Both the position numbers and the translations under genes were made by a program. Positions 8,474 to 17,222 of a stretch of 44,400 bases of DNA are shown here, one piece after another. The stretch is from Eubacteriaceae bacterium. GTDB lineage: Bacteria; Bacillota; Clostridia; Eubacteriales; Eubacteriaceae. The notes under the pieces were generated by a model. That model saw only the letters and a program-made list of their open reading frames with translations, had not been told where the DNA came from and made no database searches. Every line of letters begins with the position of its first letter. Within the stretch, counting starts at the first letter, position 1. The stretch is from positions 1-44,400 of the forward strand of contig JAFRBB010000042.1 in the NCBI GenBank assembly GCA_017405085.1, in the 5' to 3' direction.

Positions 8474-9121
8474 ATGAAAAAAACCACACCGGAACAAATC
8501 GCCAAAAGACGGGAAGAGATCGTCAGCGCTTGTGAGACACTCTACCGAAGCAAAAGCTTTCGGGATATCACCCTCAAAGATATCGGGGAGATGACCTCCT
8601 TTTCCCGGCCGACCATTTACAACTATTTTCAAACCAAAGAAGAAATTTTTCTGGCTCTCTTTCAAAGGGAGTATGATCGCTGGAACGAGGACTTAACCGC
8701 CATTTTGGATGGGAACGGCACCTTGTCAAAGGCTGCCCTTTCGGAAAAAATCGCGGCGTCTTTAGCCGGACGCGAGCAGCTTTTAAAACTGCTGTCCATG
8801 AACAACTTTGACATGGAGGAAAACAGCCGCCCGGAAATGCTGACCGCCTTCAAAAAATCCTATGGCCGTTCGATGCAGCTGATGTGTATGCTGATGACCA
8901 AATTTGTGCCCGACATGAGCGTGACGGATGTTCAAACTTTCATTTATACCTTCTATCCCTTCATGTTCGGCATTTATCCCTACACCGCCGTGACCGATAA
9001 GCAAAAAAAAGCCATGGCGGAAGCGGAAATCGGCTATGTCTATCAATCCGTTTTTGAACTCACCTACGCTTGTTTGATCAAGCTGCTCGGCGGGGACGAA
9101 TCGGACGCGATAAAAAAATAA
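8474..9121 (+). CDS. TetR/AcrR family transcriptional regulator
   Basis: A 215-residue one-component repressor. Residues 1-55 form the helix-turn-helix: RREEIVSACETLYRSKSF, FRDITLKDIGEMTSFSRPTIYNYFQTKEEIF split by the turn. The C-terminal half is the ligand-binding and dimer domain, of the DUF-type rich in methionine (MQLMCMLMTKF). The ATG at 8474 is preferred over an in-frame codon at 8372 because the upstream 34 codons run through the promoter and operators. The AKR-flavin reductase-flavodoxin-LtrA genes start 22 nt downstream in the same direction, so it most likely controls that operon. The inducer is unknown; an electrophile or flavin-reducible compound would fit. Confidence 0.9.
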   Translation: MKKTTPEQIAKRREEIVSACETLYRSKSFRDITLKDIGEMTSFSRPTIYNYFQTKEEIFLALFQREYDRWNEDLTAILDGNGTLSKAALSEKIAASLAGREQLLKLLSMNNFDMEENSRPEMLTAFKKSYGRSMQLMCMLMTKFVPDMSVTDVQTFIYTFYPFMFGIYPYTAVTDKQKKAMAEAEIGYVYQSVFELTYACLIKLLGGDESDAIKK

Positions 9122-9143
9122 TTCAATCAAGGAGCAGACAACC

Positions 9144-10079
9144 ATGAAAAATCTACCCAAAATCGCCCTTGGCGCCTGGGCCTGGGGCAACGATGGAACC
9201 TTCGGCAACGCCTTAACGGCGGAGCGTTTAAGACCCATCTTTGAAACAGCGATGGCAAACGGCTTAAACCTCTGGGACACGGCTTACGCTTACGGCATGG
9301 GCACATCGGAAAAAGTGCTCGCGCGATTGATAAAAGACCTTCCGAGAGCGTCTTATCTCATCTCCGATAAATTTACGCCCCAATGCGCCGACGCGGCGTC
9401 CCCCACAGCCATGGCCGACATGATTGAGATGCAGCTTTCCCTGATGAATCTCGATCGCTTTGATATCTACTGGATTCACAACGTCGCGGATGCCCCCAAA
9501 TGGACGGAGGAATTGGCCAAATATTTTGAAGGGAAGGATGATGTTCCGATGATCGGCGTGTCCAACCATAACCTTCAGGAAATCAAAGAAGCCGACGCCA
9601 TCCTCAAAGCCTGCGGTCTGAAACTGTCGGCGGTGCAAAATCACGACAGCCTCATCAACCGTTCCTCCGAGGATTCGGGCATTTTGGACTATTGCAAGGA
9701 GAACGACATCACCTTCTTTGCTTATATGGTTCTCGAACAGGGCGCCCTCTCGGGCAAATATGATCCGGATCATCCGATGCCGGAAGGCTCCGCCAGAGCC
9801 GAAACCTACAATCCCGTCCTCGACAAGCTGTCGGTTTTAAACGGGGAACTTCAAAAACTCGCGGACAAATACAACGTCGGTCCGGCGCAGATTCCCGTCG
9901 CCTGGGCCGTCGCCAAAGGCACATTGCCGATCATCGGCGTCACCAGAGAAGATCAGGTGTTGGACGCGGCTAAAGCCGCCGGTGTTCATTTGACAGAGGC
10001 GGAAATCGCCGAACTGGAAAAAGTGGCTGATTCTCTGGAACTGAATGTGATTCGATTCTGGGAAAAGGAGATGAAATAA
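9144..10079 (+). CDS. Aldo/keto reductase
   Basis: A 311-residue NAD(P)H-dependent carbonyl reductase of the AKR barrel family. The catalytic tetrad is visible: NLWDTAYAYG (Asp and Tyr), SDKF (Lys) and YWIHN (His). The nicotinamide-binding strand end GVSNH and the late motif LPIIGVTREDQV are also present. AAGGAG precedes the ATG and the TetR gene ends 22 nt upstream. The stop TAA overlaps the next start by one base (TAATG), so it is translated together with the flavin reductase. Substrate unknown; it is one of six AKRs in the window. Confidence 0.92.
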   Translation: MKNLPKIALGAWAWGNDGTFGNALTAERLRPIFETAMANGLNLWDTAYAYGMGTSEKVLARLIKDLPRASYLISDKFTPQCADAASPTAMADMIEMQLSLMNLDRFDIYWIHNVADAPKWTEELAKYFEGKDDVPMIGVSNHNLQEIKEADAILKACGLKLSAVQNHDSLINRSSEDSGILDYCKENDITFFAYMVLEQGALSGKYDPDHPMPEGSARAETYNPVLDKLSVLNGELQKLADKYNVGPAQIPVAWAVAKGTLPIIGVTREDQVLDAAKAAGVHLTEAEIAELEKVADSLELNVIRFWEKEMK

Positions 10080-10627
10080 TGAGCAAACAAAATATCGGCG
10101 CGACCCTCGCGCTCTATCCCTGTCCGGTTATGGTTGTCGGCGCCATGGTGGGTGACAAACCCACCTGGACCCTTGTGGCCCACGCCGGGACCGTCGCCCA
10201 CACGCATCTGATGGTCTCCCTGATGCAGGCCCACTACATCAATCAAGGCATTCGGGAAAACAAAAAGCTTTCGGTCAACATCGTTGATGAATCCTGGCTT
10301 AAAGCAGCCGACAAAATGGGAACCGTCAGCGGCAATAAAGCCGACAAATCAGACGCCTTTGCCTGGACGATGGGTGAGCATGGCGCGCCGCTGATCGACG
10401 CGGCCAAAGTCTCTATCGAGTGTGAAGTGGACGGCAATGTTGAGCTTGAAAAATTCGATCACTTCATCTGCAAAATCCTCGCGACTTATGCCGATGATTC
10501 CGTTCTTAACGAAAAAGGGAAAATCGATTATCACACCTTCAAGCCCGTTCTCTTTGAATTCCCGACCTATGAATATTTTGTCACCGGTGACAAAGTCGGT
10601 GATTGCGGCAAAATGAACAAAGCTTGA
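10079..10627 (+). CDS. Flavin reductase-like split-barrel protein (flavoredoxin type)
   Basis: A 182-residue protein of the FMN-binding split barrel, flavin-reductase-like group. The pattern ALYPCPVMVVGAMVGDKPTW resembles the family start, in which a C/P-P-V-V motif lines FMN; RENKKLSVNIVDE and DKMGTVSGNKADK follow, the latter a typical flavoredoxin helix and loop. It overlaps the AKR stop by one base, with AAGGAG inside the AKR end. A paralogue is at 17969. It probably holds FMN and passes electrons between NAD(P)H-linked enzymes and the adjacent flavodoxin; this pairing is an inference from operon order. Confidence 0.85.
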   Translation: MSKQNIGATLALYPCPVMVVGAMVGDKPTWTLVAHAGTVAHTHLMVSLMQAHYINQGIRENKKLSVNIVDESWLKAADKMGTVSGNKADKSDAFAWTMGEHGAPLIDAAKVSIECEVDGNVELEKFDHFICKILATYADDSVLNEKGKIDYHTFKPVLFEFPTYEYFVTGDKVGDCGKMNKA

Positions 10628-10654
10628 GCAAAGCATTTGAAAGGAGCAAGCAAC

Positions 10655-11134
10655 ATGGCAAGCAAATCTTTGGTGGCGGTTTTTTCCGCCGGCGGCGTGA
10701 CTAAAAAAGTGGGTCAGGCTATCGCCAAAGTCAGCGGGGCGGATTTCTATGAGATTACTCCCAAAACCCCTTATTCTTCCGCGGATCTTGACTGGACAAA
10801 CAAGAAAAGCCGCAGCACCCTTGAGATGAACGATCCCGCGTCCCGGCCGGAACTCGCCGATCATGCCCTTAACATCGAAGCGTATGATACCGTCATTTTG
10901 GGCTATCCCATTTGGTGGGGCGTGGCGCCGAGAATCATCGACACCTTTCTGGAAAGCTATGATTTCTCCGGCAAGACCATCATCCCCTTTTGTACCTCCG
11001 GCGGCAGCGGCCTCGGCAGAAGCGACATTGCCCTGCACGACAACGCAGGAGCCGGTGTCACCTGGGTTAAAGGCAGACAGATTAACCGTCCGGGTGAGGC
11101 GGAGATTCAGAAGTTGCTGGACGAGGTGAAATAA
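10655..11134 (+). CDS. Flavodoxin
   Basis: A 159-residue short-chain flavodoxin. The N-terminal strand LVAVFSAGGVTKKVGQAIAK holds the FMN phosphate loop, though SAGGVTK departs from the usual SxTGxT form. GYPIWWGVAPRIIDTF is the aromatic loop that stacks on FMN, and IIPFCTSGGSGLGRS is the third flavin-contact loop. AAGGAG sits 8 nt before the ATG at 10655. It likely serves as the one- or two-electron carrier for the operon. A closely similar domain with a lipoprotein anchor is encoded at 15650, and a more distant one at 31146. Confidence 0.9.
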   Translation: MASKSLVAVFSAGGVTKKVGQAIAKVSGADFYEITPKTPYSSADLDWTNKKSRSTLEMNDPASRPELADHALNIEAYDTVILGYPIWWGVAPRIIDTFLESYDFSGKTIIPFCTSGGSGLGRSDIALHDNAGAGVTWVKGRQINRPGEAEIQKLLDEVK

Positions 11135-11159
11135 ACAGAGAAAACGGAGGTGCGCTGTT

Positions 11160-12302
11160 ATGGCTGTCAAAGAGAAAAAAGTGGAGCTGATCGAGCTTTT
11201 TTATGATCTGATCTATGTCTACGCCATTTCAAGGCTCACCATGCTCATTGAGGAACCGGTAAACGGGATTATCCCGCTTTCCGGGTTCTTCTTGTATCTT
11301 GTGATAGGCTTTGTCATTTTGCAGGCATGGCTTTATTTGACCAATTACGTCAACCGCTACGGTAAATGGCGATGGTATGAATATGTCCTGACCGCCGTCA
11401 ACATGACGGCAACGGTCTATATGGCCAATACCATTTCCCCGCGCTGGAACGAAATGGCGCTGACCTTCAACCTGGCGATGCTGGTGATGCTGCTCTGCGT
11501 CGCGGCGATGTACCTCATTCAGACCTTTGTGAAGGAGCAAGATCCCGCCGCTGCGAAAAATTCCTTAACCATTCTTTCGGTGGATTGCCTGCTTTATTTC
11601 GCGGCTTTTCTCGCCTCGGTGTTTCAGGCGGGGGATGTCGTGATCTGGTTGGATGTGGCAGCGGTGTTGTGCGGCGCCTTTTTGCCGTTTTTCATCCGCG
11701 GCCGATTCGACGCGGACATTATCAGTTTTCCCCATCTGGCTGAGCGCTTTGAACTCATCACCATCATCACCTTCGGGGAAGGCATTGTGGGCATGACCGG
11801 ATTTTTTGATGTCAGGCATTTTACCCTCAGGCCTGTGATGGTTTTCGCCGTCATTCTTTTGCTATTCGGCTGTTATGTCATACAGATTCATGAACTTTGC
11901 GATCATCACCGGGTGGATCGGGCACTTCGGTTGATGTTCAGCCACTACTTTATCGTCATCTCCCTCAACCTCATCACCGTCGCTTTTAAATTTCTCGAAA
12001 ATCCCGAAGCCAACCGTTTGCTGACGGCGGGGTTGATGTCGTCGGCAATGCTTTTGTTTTTTACGGCTGTCTATTCCGACAGCGTCTATTACCACCGTCG
12101 ATACCGATTGACGGGGCGGGATGTCATGATCGCAGCGGCAGCTTTGGCTGTCGGGAGTGCCTTCATGTTTTTCCTGCGAAACAACGTCTACGGTTTTCTT
12201 TCCGGTGCGTTGATCGCCGCGGGCGGAAATTTCACGATGCTCTTTATCAAATTAAACGAAAAGCGTGAGGAGCATCATCACGCTGAACAAGTAACAAATT
12301 GA
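11160..12302 (+). CDS. LtrA family low-temperature-requirement membrane protein
   Basis: A 380-residue polytopic membrane protein of the LtrA family. The family marks are ELFYDLIYVYAISRLT near the N-terminus and the central AERFELITIITFGEGIVG. About ten to eleven hydrophobic helices can be counted. LtrA was named from a Listeria gene needed for growth at low temperature, but its biochemical role is not known. The ATG follows AAAACGGAGG by 8 nt, 25 nt after the flavodoxin stop, so it is probably the last gene of the TetR-AKR-flavin reductase-flavodoxin operon. The C-terminus ends in a charged tail with HHHAEQ. Confidence 0.9.
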   Translation: MAVKEKKVELIELFYDLIYVYAISRLTMLIEEPVNGIIPLSGFFLYLVIGFVILQAWLYLTNYVNRYGKWRWYEYVLTAVNMTATVYMANTISPRWNEMALTFNLAMLVMLLCVAAMYLIQTFVKEQDPAAAKNSLTILSVDCLLYFAAFLASVFQAGDVVIWLDVAAVLCGAFLPFFIRGRFDADIISFPHLAERFELITIITFGEGIVGMTGFFDVRHFTLRPVMVFAVILLLFGCYVIQIHELCDHHRVDRALRLMFSHYFIVISLNLITVAFKFLENPEANRLLTAGLMSSAMLLFFTAVYSDSVYYHRRYRLTGRDVMIAAAALAVGSAFMFFLRNNVYGFLSGALIAAGGNFTMLFIKLNEKREEHHHAEQVTN

Positions 12303-12463
12303 CATTCGTCTGTCCGTTTGCAGAGGGTGAAAATTCGATTGCCCATTTTAAAGGCGATTAGCGGCGACTCTTCGCTTTGCTCCCGCGAGCAGGCAGACCA
12401 TGCCGGTATTTTAGAGAAGACCGATTGCGCGACAACCGGTCGAACAATCATTCAGGAGGACAT

Positions 12464-13507
12464 ATGCAATACACACAACTCGGAAATTCGGATTTGACCG
12501 TCTCCCGGATCTGCATGGGCTGCATGGGCTTCGGCGATGCCGGGCGGGGTCAGCACAGTTGGACCCTTGATAAAGCCCGGAGTCGGGATATCATTAAACG
12601 GGGCCTTGAGCTCGGCGTCAATTTTTACGATACGGCCATCGCCTATCAAAGCGGCACCAGCGAGCAATATCTCGGCAGAGCGTTAAAGGATTTTGCCAAA
12701 CGGGAGGATGTGGTCGTCGCCACCAAATTTCTGCCCAGAACCGCGGAAGAAATCGAAGGCGGCATCACGGGACAAAAGCACATCGAGCGGATGATTGACA
12801 CCAGTCTCAAAAATCTCGGCATGGATTATGTCGATCTCTACATCTATCACATGTGGGACTGGCAGACCGACCTCTATGACATCATGGACGGTCTGAGCCG
12901 CGTCGTCAAAGCCGGCAAAGCCAGATATATCGGTATTTCCAACTGTTTTGCTTGGCAGATTGCCAAGGCCAACGCCCTGGCGGAAAAAGAAGGCTTTGCC
13001 AAATTCGTGTCGGTTCAAGGACACTACAATTTGATCTTTCGCGAAGAAGAGCGGGAAATGGCGCCTTATTGTGATGAGGAAAACATCGCGCTGACACCCT
13101 ACAGCGCCTTGGCTTCCGGCAGACTGTCAAGGCTCCCCGGAAAAGGGGGAACGAAACGCGCCGAGGAAGACGCCTACGCCAAATTTAAATACGACGCGAC
13201 GGCGGAGCAGGACAATGTGATCATCTCACGGGTTGCCGAACTTGCCGAAAAAAGAGGCGTCACCATGACAGAGGTGTCTTTGGCATGGCTGCTCACCAAA
13301 GTGACGTCGCCGGTGGTCGGCGCGACCAAGCTTTCGCACATCGAAGGGGCGGCGAAGGCGGCGTCCTTCACCCTGACACCGGAAGAGATCAATGATCTGG
13401 AAGAGCCCTATGTGCCCCATCCTTTGGCTGGGGTTATGGCGCAAAATAAACGTGAATCAGCCAAGGAAAAACATGTCTGGTCCACTGGAGATCAGAAGAT
13501 TAAGTAA
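12464..13507 (+). CDS. Aldo/keto reductase
   Basis: A 347-residue AKR of the YghZ/Kv-beta-like group with an NADP-binding barrel. Tetrad residues are NFYDTAIAY (Asp, Tyr), VVATKFLP (Lys) and YIYHMWDW (His). Other marks are YIGISNC, SVQGHYNLIFREEEREMAPYC and the late VSPVVGATK-like segment (SPVVGATKLSHIEG). The ATG at 12464 is chosen because CAGGAGG lies 7 nt upstream; the longer frame from 12377 has no ribosome site. A 160-nt gap without an obvious promoter separates it from LtrA. The CMD-cupin gene starts 30 nt downstream. Confidence 0.92.
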   Translation: MQYTQLGNSDLTVSRICMGCMGFGDAGRGQHSWTLDKARSRDIIKRGLELGVNFYDTAIAYQSGTSEQYLGRALKDFAKREDVVVATKFLPRTAEEIEGGITGQKHIERMIDTSLKNLGMDYVDLYIYHMWDWQTDLYDIMDGLSRVVKAGKARYIGISNCFAWQIAKANALAEKEGFAKFVSVQGHYNLIFREEEREMAPYCDEENIALTPYSALASGRLSRLPGKGGTKRAEEDAYAKFKYDATAEQDNVIISRVAELAEKRGVTMTEVSLAWLLTKVTSPVVGATKLSHIEGAAKAASFTLTPEEINDLEEPYVPHPLAGVMAQNKRESAKEKHVWSTGDQKIK

Positions 13508-13537
13508 AAATTGATTGAATGACGAGGAGAAATCAAC

Positions 13538-14293
13538 ATGACTAAAAAAATCGTACAAACCGCAGGAAGAGATCAGCTGGGCGAGTTCTCGCCGATGTTC
13601 GCGCATCTCAATGATGATGTGCTTTTTGGAGAGGTTTGGAATGAACAAGCTATTGACGTTAAAACCAAATGCATCATCACCGTGGTCTCGCTGATGGCTT
13701 CGGGCATCACCGATTCATCCCTGACCTATCACCTGCAAAACGCCAAAGCCCACGGTGTCACCAAGGCGGAAATCGCCGCCATCATCACCCACGCCACCAT
13801 GTATGTGGGTTGGCCCAAGGGCTGGGCGGTGTTCAGACAGGCCACAGAAGTCTGGAATGAAAAAGCGCCGGCGGCCACCGAAAAGGACGCCTATCAAAAC
13901 ACGATTTTCTTCCCCATCGGCGAAGAAAATCCCTATGGGCAGTTTTTTGTCGGCCGAAGTTATCTGGCGCCGGTTTCCACTGAACAGGTTCCGGTGTTTA
14001 ACGTCACCTTTGAACCGGGCTGCCGGAACAATTGGCATATCCATCACGCCAAAAACGGCGGCGGTCAAATGCTCATCTGCGTCGGCGGCCGCGGCTATTA
14101 TCAGGAATGGGGAAAAGACGCCGTGGAAATGACGCCGGGAACCGTCATCAACATTCCCCCGGAAGTCAAGCATTGGCACGGTGCCGCGCCGGGGTCGTGG
14201 TTTTCTCACTTGGCCATCGAAGTCGAGGGAGAAGAGACGAGCAACGAATGGCTCGAAGCCGTTTCGGATGAAGATTACAACGCGTTGGCCTAA
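13538..14293 (+). CDS. Carboxymuconolactone decarboxylase-like / cupin fusion
   Basis: A 251-residue two-domain protein. Residues 1-110 resemble the CMD family: WNEQAIDVKTKCIITVVSLM and VTKAEIAAIITHATMYVGWP. The C-x2-C peroxidase motif of AhpD-like members is absent (TDSSLTYH in its place), as in the gamma-CMD subgroup. Residues 130-245 are a cupin with metal ligands in NNWHIHHAKNGGGQ (two His) and EVKHWHGAAPGSWFSHL. This fusion is common beside AKRs in Firmicutes and may process quinones or ring acids; the reaction is unknown. AGGAG precedes the ATG, and the next AKR begins 37 nt after its stop. Confidence 0.88.
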   Translation: MTKKIVQTAGRDQLGEFSPMFAHLNDDVLFGEVWNEQAIDVKTKCIITVVSLMASGITDSSLTYHLQNAKAHGVTKAEIAAIITHATMYVGWPKGWAVFRQATEVWNEKAPAATEKDAYQNTIFFPIGEENPYGQFFVGRSYLAPVSTEQVPVFNVTFEPGCRNNWHIHHAKNGGGQMLICVGGRGYYQEWGKDAVEMTPGTVINIPPEVKHWHGAAPGSWFSHLAIEVEGEETSNEWLEAVSDEDYNALA

Positions 14294-14330
14294 ACAATTT
14301 TGATAAACAGTATGATAAGGAGATCTTTTT

Positions 14331-15470
14331 ATGAAAAACTTGGGTTTTGGACTGATGCGGCTGCCGGTTATCTCCGGTCCCACTGATTTTGATTATGCGC
14401 AACTGAATGAAATGGTCGATGCTTTTCTGAAAGCGGGTTATACCTATTTTGATACAAGCTTTGTCTATCATGAGGGTAAAAGCGAGGAAGCGACCCGCAA
14501 AGCGCTGGTGGAACGCCATCCCAGAGAAAGCTATACCATCGCGACGAAGTTTCCGACCTTTATGCTGATCCCCGAGGAAAAGATTGAGGAGACATTCCAA
14601 AGTCAGTTGGATCATCTCGGCGTGGACACTATTGATTATTATCTTTTGCATAATGTTCAGAATGTGTACTATGACGGTTACGACGGCAAAGGCGGCATCA
14701 TCAAAACAACGCATTTGTTTGATCACGCGAAAAAATGGAAAGCGGACGGAAAGATCCGCCATTTGGGCATTTCCTTCCATTCATCCGCCAAACTTCTGGA
14801 TCGGGTGCTGGAAGAGCATCCTGAAATTGAGTTTGTCCAGATTGCTTTAAATCCCATTGATTGGGACAGTGAGCTGGTGCAGGCTCGGCTGTGTTACGAT
14901 GTGATCCGCCGCCACGGGCGCAAAGTCGTCATCATGGAAGCGGTCAAAGGCGGAGGACTCGCCAAACTCCCGGAAGAAGCGGAAAACCTGCTCAAGGCCG
15001 CGCATCCCGATTGGTCCATCGCGTCTTGGTCTGTCAGATTTTGTCTGAGCCTGGATGATGTGATCGCGGTTCTTTCCGGGATGAGCACGTTAGAACAGGT
15101 GAAAGACAATACCGCGACCGCGAGTGCCTCCCAGGGGCTGACGGAAGACGATCAAAAAGTATTGGCCGAAGCCATGCGGATTTATCGTGAAAGCGCGCCG
15201 ATTAAACAGAGTGAAATCGAACAGTATAAAAATCTCATGTACCATGGTGTTCCCGTCAGCGCGATCCTTCAGGCCTACAGCATTTGTCAGATTCAACCGG
15301 ATCCCGGCTTTTCAGACGATAACAATTATCTGAAAAACGCCATCGCGGAGGCCGAACATATCGATTTTAAAGACGGTCTGACCAAACAGAAGGTTGTGAC
15401 CGAGGACGGAAAAGATATCACCGAACTGGTTGAAAAAGCGGTGACCTGGCTGACGGCGCATAGTTTTTGA
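14331..15470 (+). CDS. Aldo/keto reductase with degenerate ferredoxin-like C-terminus
   Basis: A 379-residue AKR. The barrel has YFDTSFVYHEGKSE (Asp, Tyr), TIATKFP (Lys) and YYLLHNV (His). The family usually ends in a domain with two 4Fe-4S motifs, the first of form IPC-x2-C-x2-C-x3-CP. Residues 291-309 here (IKQSEIEQYKNLMYHGVPV) line up with that motif without a gap, but the four cysteine positions read Q293, I296, Y299 and M303. The second motif region (DGLTKQKVVTEDGKD) also has no cysteine. The fold may persist without a cluster. AAGGAGA precedes the ATG. It should still reduce carbonyls using NAD(P)H. Confidence 0.88.
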   Translation: MKNLGFGLMRLPVISGPTDFDYAQLNEMVDAFLKAGYTYFDTSFVYHEGKSEEATRKALVERHPRESYTIATKFPTFMLIPEEKIEETFQSQLDHLGVDTIDYYLLHNVQNVYYDGYDGKGGIIKTTHLFDHAKKWKADGKIRHLGISFHSSAKLLDRVLEEHPEIEFVQIALNPIDWDSELVQARLCYDVIRRHGRKVVIMEAVKGGGLAKLPEEAENLLKAAHPDWSIASWSVRFCLSLDDVIAVLSGMSTLEQVKDNTATASASQGLTEDDQKVLAEAMRIYRESAPIKQSEIEQYKNLMYHGVPVSAILQAYSICQIQPDPGFSDDNNYLKNAIAEAEHIDFKDGLTKQKVVTEDGKDITELVEKAVTWLTAHSF

Positions 15471-15547
15471 CGCGCCAAAGAACATCGACAGATAAAACCG
15501 AAACTAAGGGAGGATGACGATCATGTTATTTATTTTTTTATTTCATC

Positions 15548-15632
15548 CTCTCTTGCGGATACCGCAGATGCACGCGGGAAAATGAAGTGAAACATGATTC
15601 TTTCATCTGTGCCTATCCGCGTCATCTGTGAG
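15548..15632. repeat. REP-like dispersed repeat (CGCwGAT family), copy 2
   Basis: Arms CTCTTGCGGATACCGCAGAT and ATCCGCGTCATCTGTGAG flank an AT-richer centre. The arm pattern of repeated CGCnGAT steps, the length and the place between two genes match the copies at 7281, 23431 and 25013, although this one is more diverged. It ends 17 nt before the start of the lipoprotein flavodoxin and so takes the place of a normal leader. Confidence 0.6.
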
Positions 15633-15649
15633 AAAAAGAAAGAGTTAAC

Positions 15650-16285
15650 ATGAATAAAAATAATATCATCTATCAAATTCGCGGCGTGATGACCGTGATC
15701 ATGGCAACGTTGCTGCTTGGTCTGCTGACCGGTTGCGGCGCTTCGTCATCCCAGGGAAGTCCATCGCCGAGTCCAAGCGCCGCATCGTCAAATCAAGGCG
15801 CTGACGCTTCAGGAAAGGTCCTCGTCGCCTATTTCTCCGCCACCGGCACCACCAAAGGCGTGGCGGAAAAAATCGCTTCGGTCACCGGCGGCACGCTCTA
15901 TGAAATTGTGCCGGCCGAGCCCTATTCCGAAAGTGATCTCAACTATAACGACAACAACAGCCGCTCCACCAAAGAACAAAACGACAAAAGCGCCCGCCCG
16001 GCCATCGGCGGCGACTCCCTGGATCTCAAGGGCTATACCACCGTCTATCTCGGCTTTCCGATCTGGTGGGGAGAAGAACCCCGGATCATGGACACCTTTG
16101 TGGAAAAATACGATTTTAACGGCATCACGGTCATTCCCTTCTGCACCTCCGGCGGCAGCGGCATCGGAAACAGCGGTGAAAATCTCAAAAATCTTGCCGG
16201 CGGCGGAACCTGGCTCGGCGGACAGCGTTTTAGCGGAGACGTATCGGAAGCGGATCTCAAATCCTGGATTGGCGGGTTAAAATAA
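15650..16285 (+). CDS. Flavodoxin domain lipoprotein
   Basis: A 211-residue flavodoxin that appears to be secreted and lipid-anchored. Residues 1-29 form a signal peptide with lipobox LLTG-C29, followed by a serine/proline/alanine linker (about 31-55). The flavodoxin domain starts at VLVAYFSATGTTKGVAEKIA with a normal FMN phosphate loop (SATGTTK), then GFPIWWGEEPRIMDTF and VIPFCTSGGSGIGNSG. Flavodoxins are usually cytoplasmic, so the location is notable. Its ribosome site is weak (AAGAAAG). The DUF4405 membrane protein starts 42 nt downstream and the Isf-like reductase after that, suggesting an electron path across the membrane. Confidence 0.9.
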   Translation: MNKNNIIYQIRGVMTVIMATLLLGLLTGCGASSSQGSPSPSPSAASSNQGADASGKVLVAYFSATGTTKGVAEKIASVTGGTLYEIVPAEPYSESDLNYNDNNSRSTKEQNDKSARPAIGGDSLDLKGYTTVYLGFPIWWGEEPRIMDTFVEKYDFNGITVIPFCTSGGSGIGNSGENLKNLAGGGTWLGGQRFSGDVSEADLKSWIGGLK

Positions 16286-16327
16286 TTCGGGAAAAATATA
16301 AAACACATTGTGGGAAGGAAGACAGGT

Positions 16328-17191
16328 ATGACAGGACTTAAAACAAAACACATCAAAAAAATCATCGATGTCATTATGACCGTCCTGCTCCTTTGTCTGA
16401 TGGCCTATCAGGTGACGGGAGAAACGATTCACGAATGGAGCGGCATCGTGATGACCATTCTGGTAATCATTCATATGATACTCAACCGGAGATGGTACGG
16501 CGCTTTGTTGAAAGGAAAATACAATCTTTATCGCGGAGTCACAACAGCGTTAAATGTCTTGCTGTTACTATCCTTCGCGATGACGGCGTTTTGCGGCATG
16601 GCCATGAGCAGTCATGCCGTGCCTTTTTTGTACGGCATGGCACCGCTAGATTTTGTCCGCAGAGCGCATTTGTCCATGTCCCATTGGACTTTCGTGCTCA
16701 TGGGGGCGCATCTCGGCATGCATATCCCGGCCATGACCGCCGGTCTCCAATCCAACGGCAGAAAAAAGATGATGGTGAGCGCCGTGTTGACTTGTCTTGC
16801 CGGTATTGGGTTTTGGCTGTTTTTGCGTAGCGGCATGGTGAATTATTTGTTTTTTCGTGTGCCTTTCGCTTTTTTGGATTACGGCAAAGCCGGCTGGCTG
16901 GTGTTTTTCGACAATCTGCTCATGCTGTGGTTTTGGGCTTTTACCGGTATGCAGACGGCGCTTATTCTTCGGGGAATGACTAGCAAAAAAGAAGATGATC
17001 AGCAGCGTTTTCTCCCGGCGGCGGCCATTTGCGCGGCGATAATCATCGGCGTTTTGCTGACCTTTGCTTTCCCGGCCGAGCAGGGCGCGATGACTTTCGG
17101 AAGCACCACGAGAACCAAAATCGAACATCATGAAATTCGAGGAATAACCCGGGAAGCCGAGCGGCAATCTGACCATTTTAGTGCGATTTGA
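16328..17191 (+). CDS. DUF4405 membrane protein, probable haem-binding
   Basis: A 287-residue integral membrane protein of the DUF4405 type, resembling the transmembrane part of b-type cytochromes. Helices are rich in histidine at spaced positions: ETIHEW (H35), VIIHMIL (H49), SSHAV (H96), RRAHLSMSHW (H114, H119) and MGAHLGMH (H128, H132), suited to hold two haems. Further helices follow to residue 240, and the end is a short charged tail. The ATG at 16328 has AAGGA 9 nt upstream; a GTG at 16310 is in frame but less likely. Its place between a lipoprotein flavodoxin and an Isf-like flavoprotein suggests transmembrane electron transfer; this is an inference. Confidence 0.85.
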   Translation: MTGLKTKHIKKIIDVIMTVLLLCLMAYQVTGETIHEWSGIVMTILVIIHMILNRRWYGALLKGKYNLYRGVTTALNVLLLLSFAMTAFCGMAMSSHAVPFLYGMAPLDFVRRAHLSMSHWTFVLMGAHLGMHIPAMTAGLQSNGRKKMMVSAVLTCLAGIGFWLFLRSGMVNYLFFRVPFAFLDYGKAGWLVFFDNLLMLWFWAFTGMQTALILRGMTSKKEDDQQRFLPAAAICAAIIIGVLLTFAFPAEQGAMTFGSTTRTKIEHHEIRGITREAERQSDHFSAI

Positions 17192-17222
17192 ATTTTAAAG
17201 CATCGAAAAAAGAGAGGACCAT

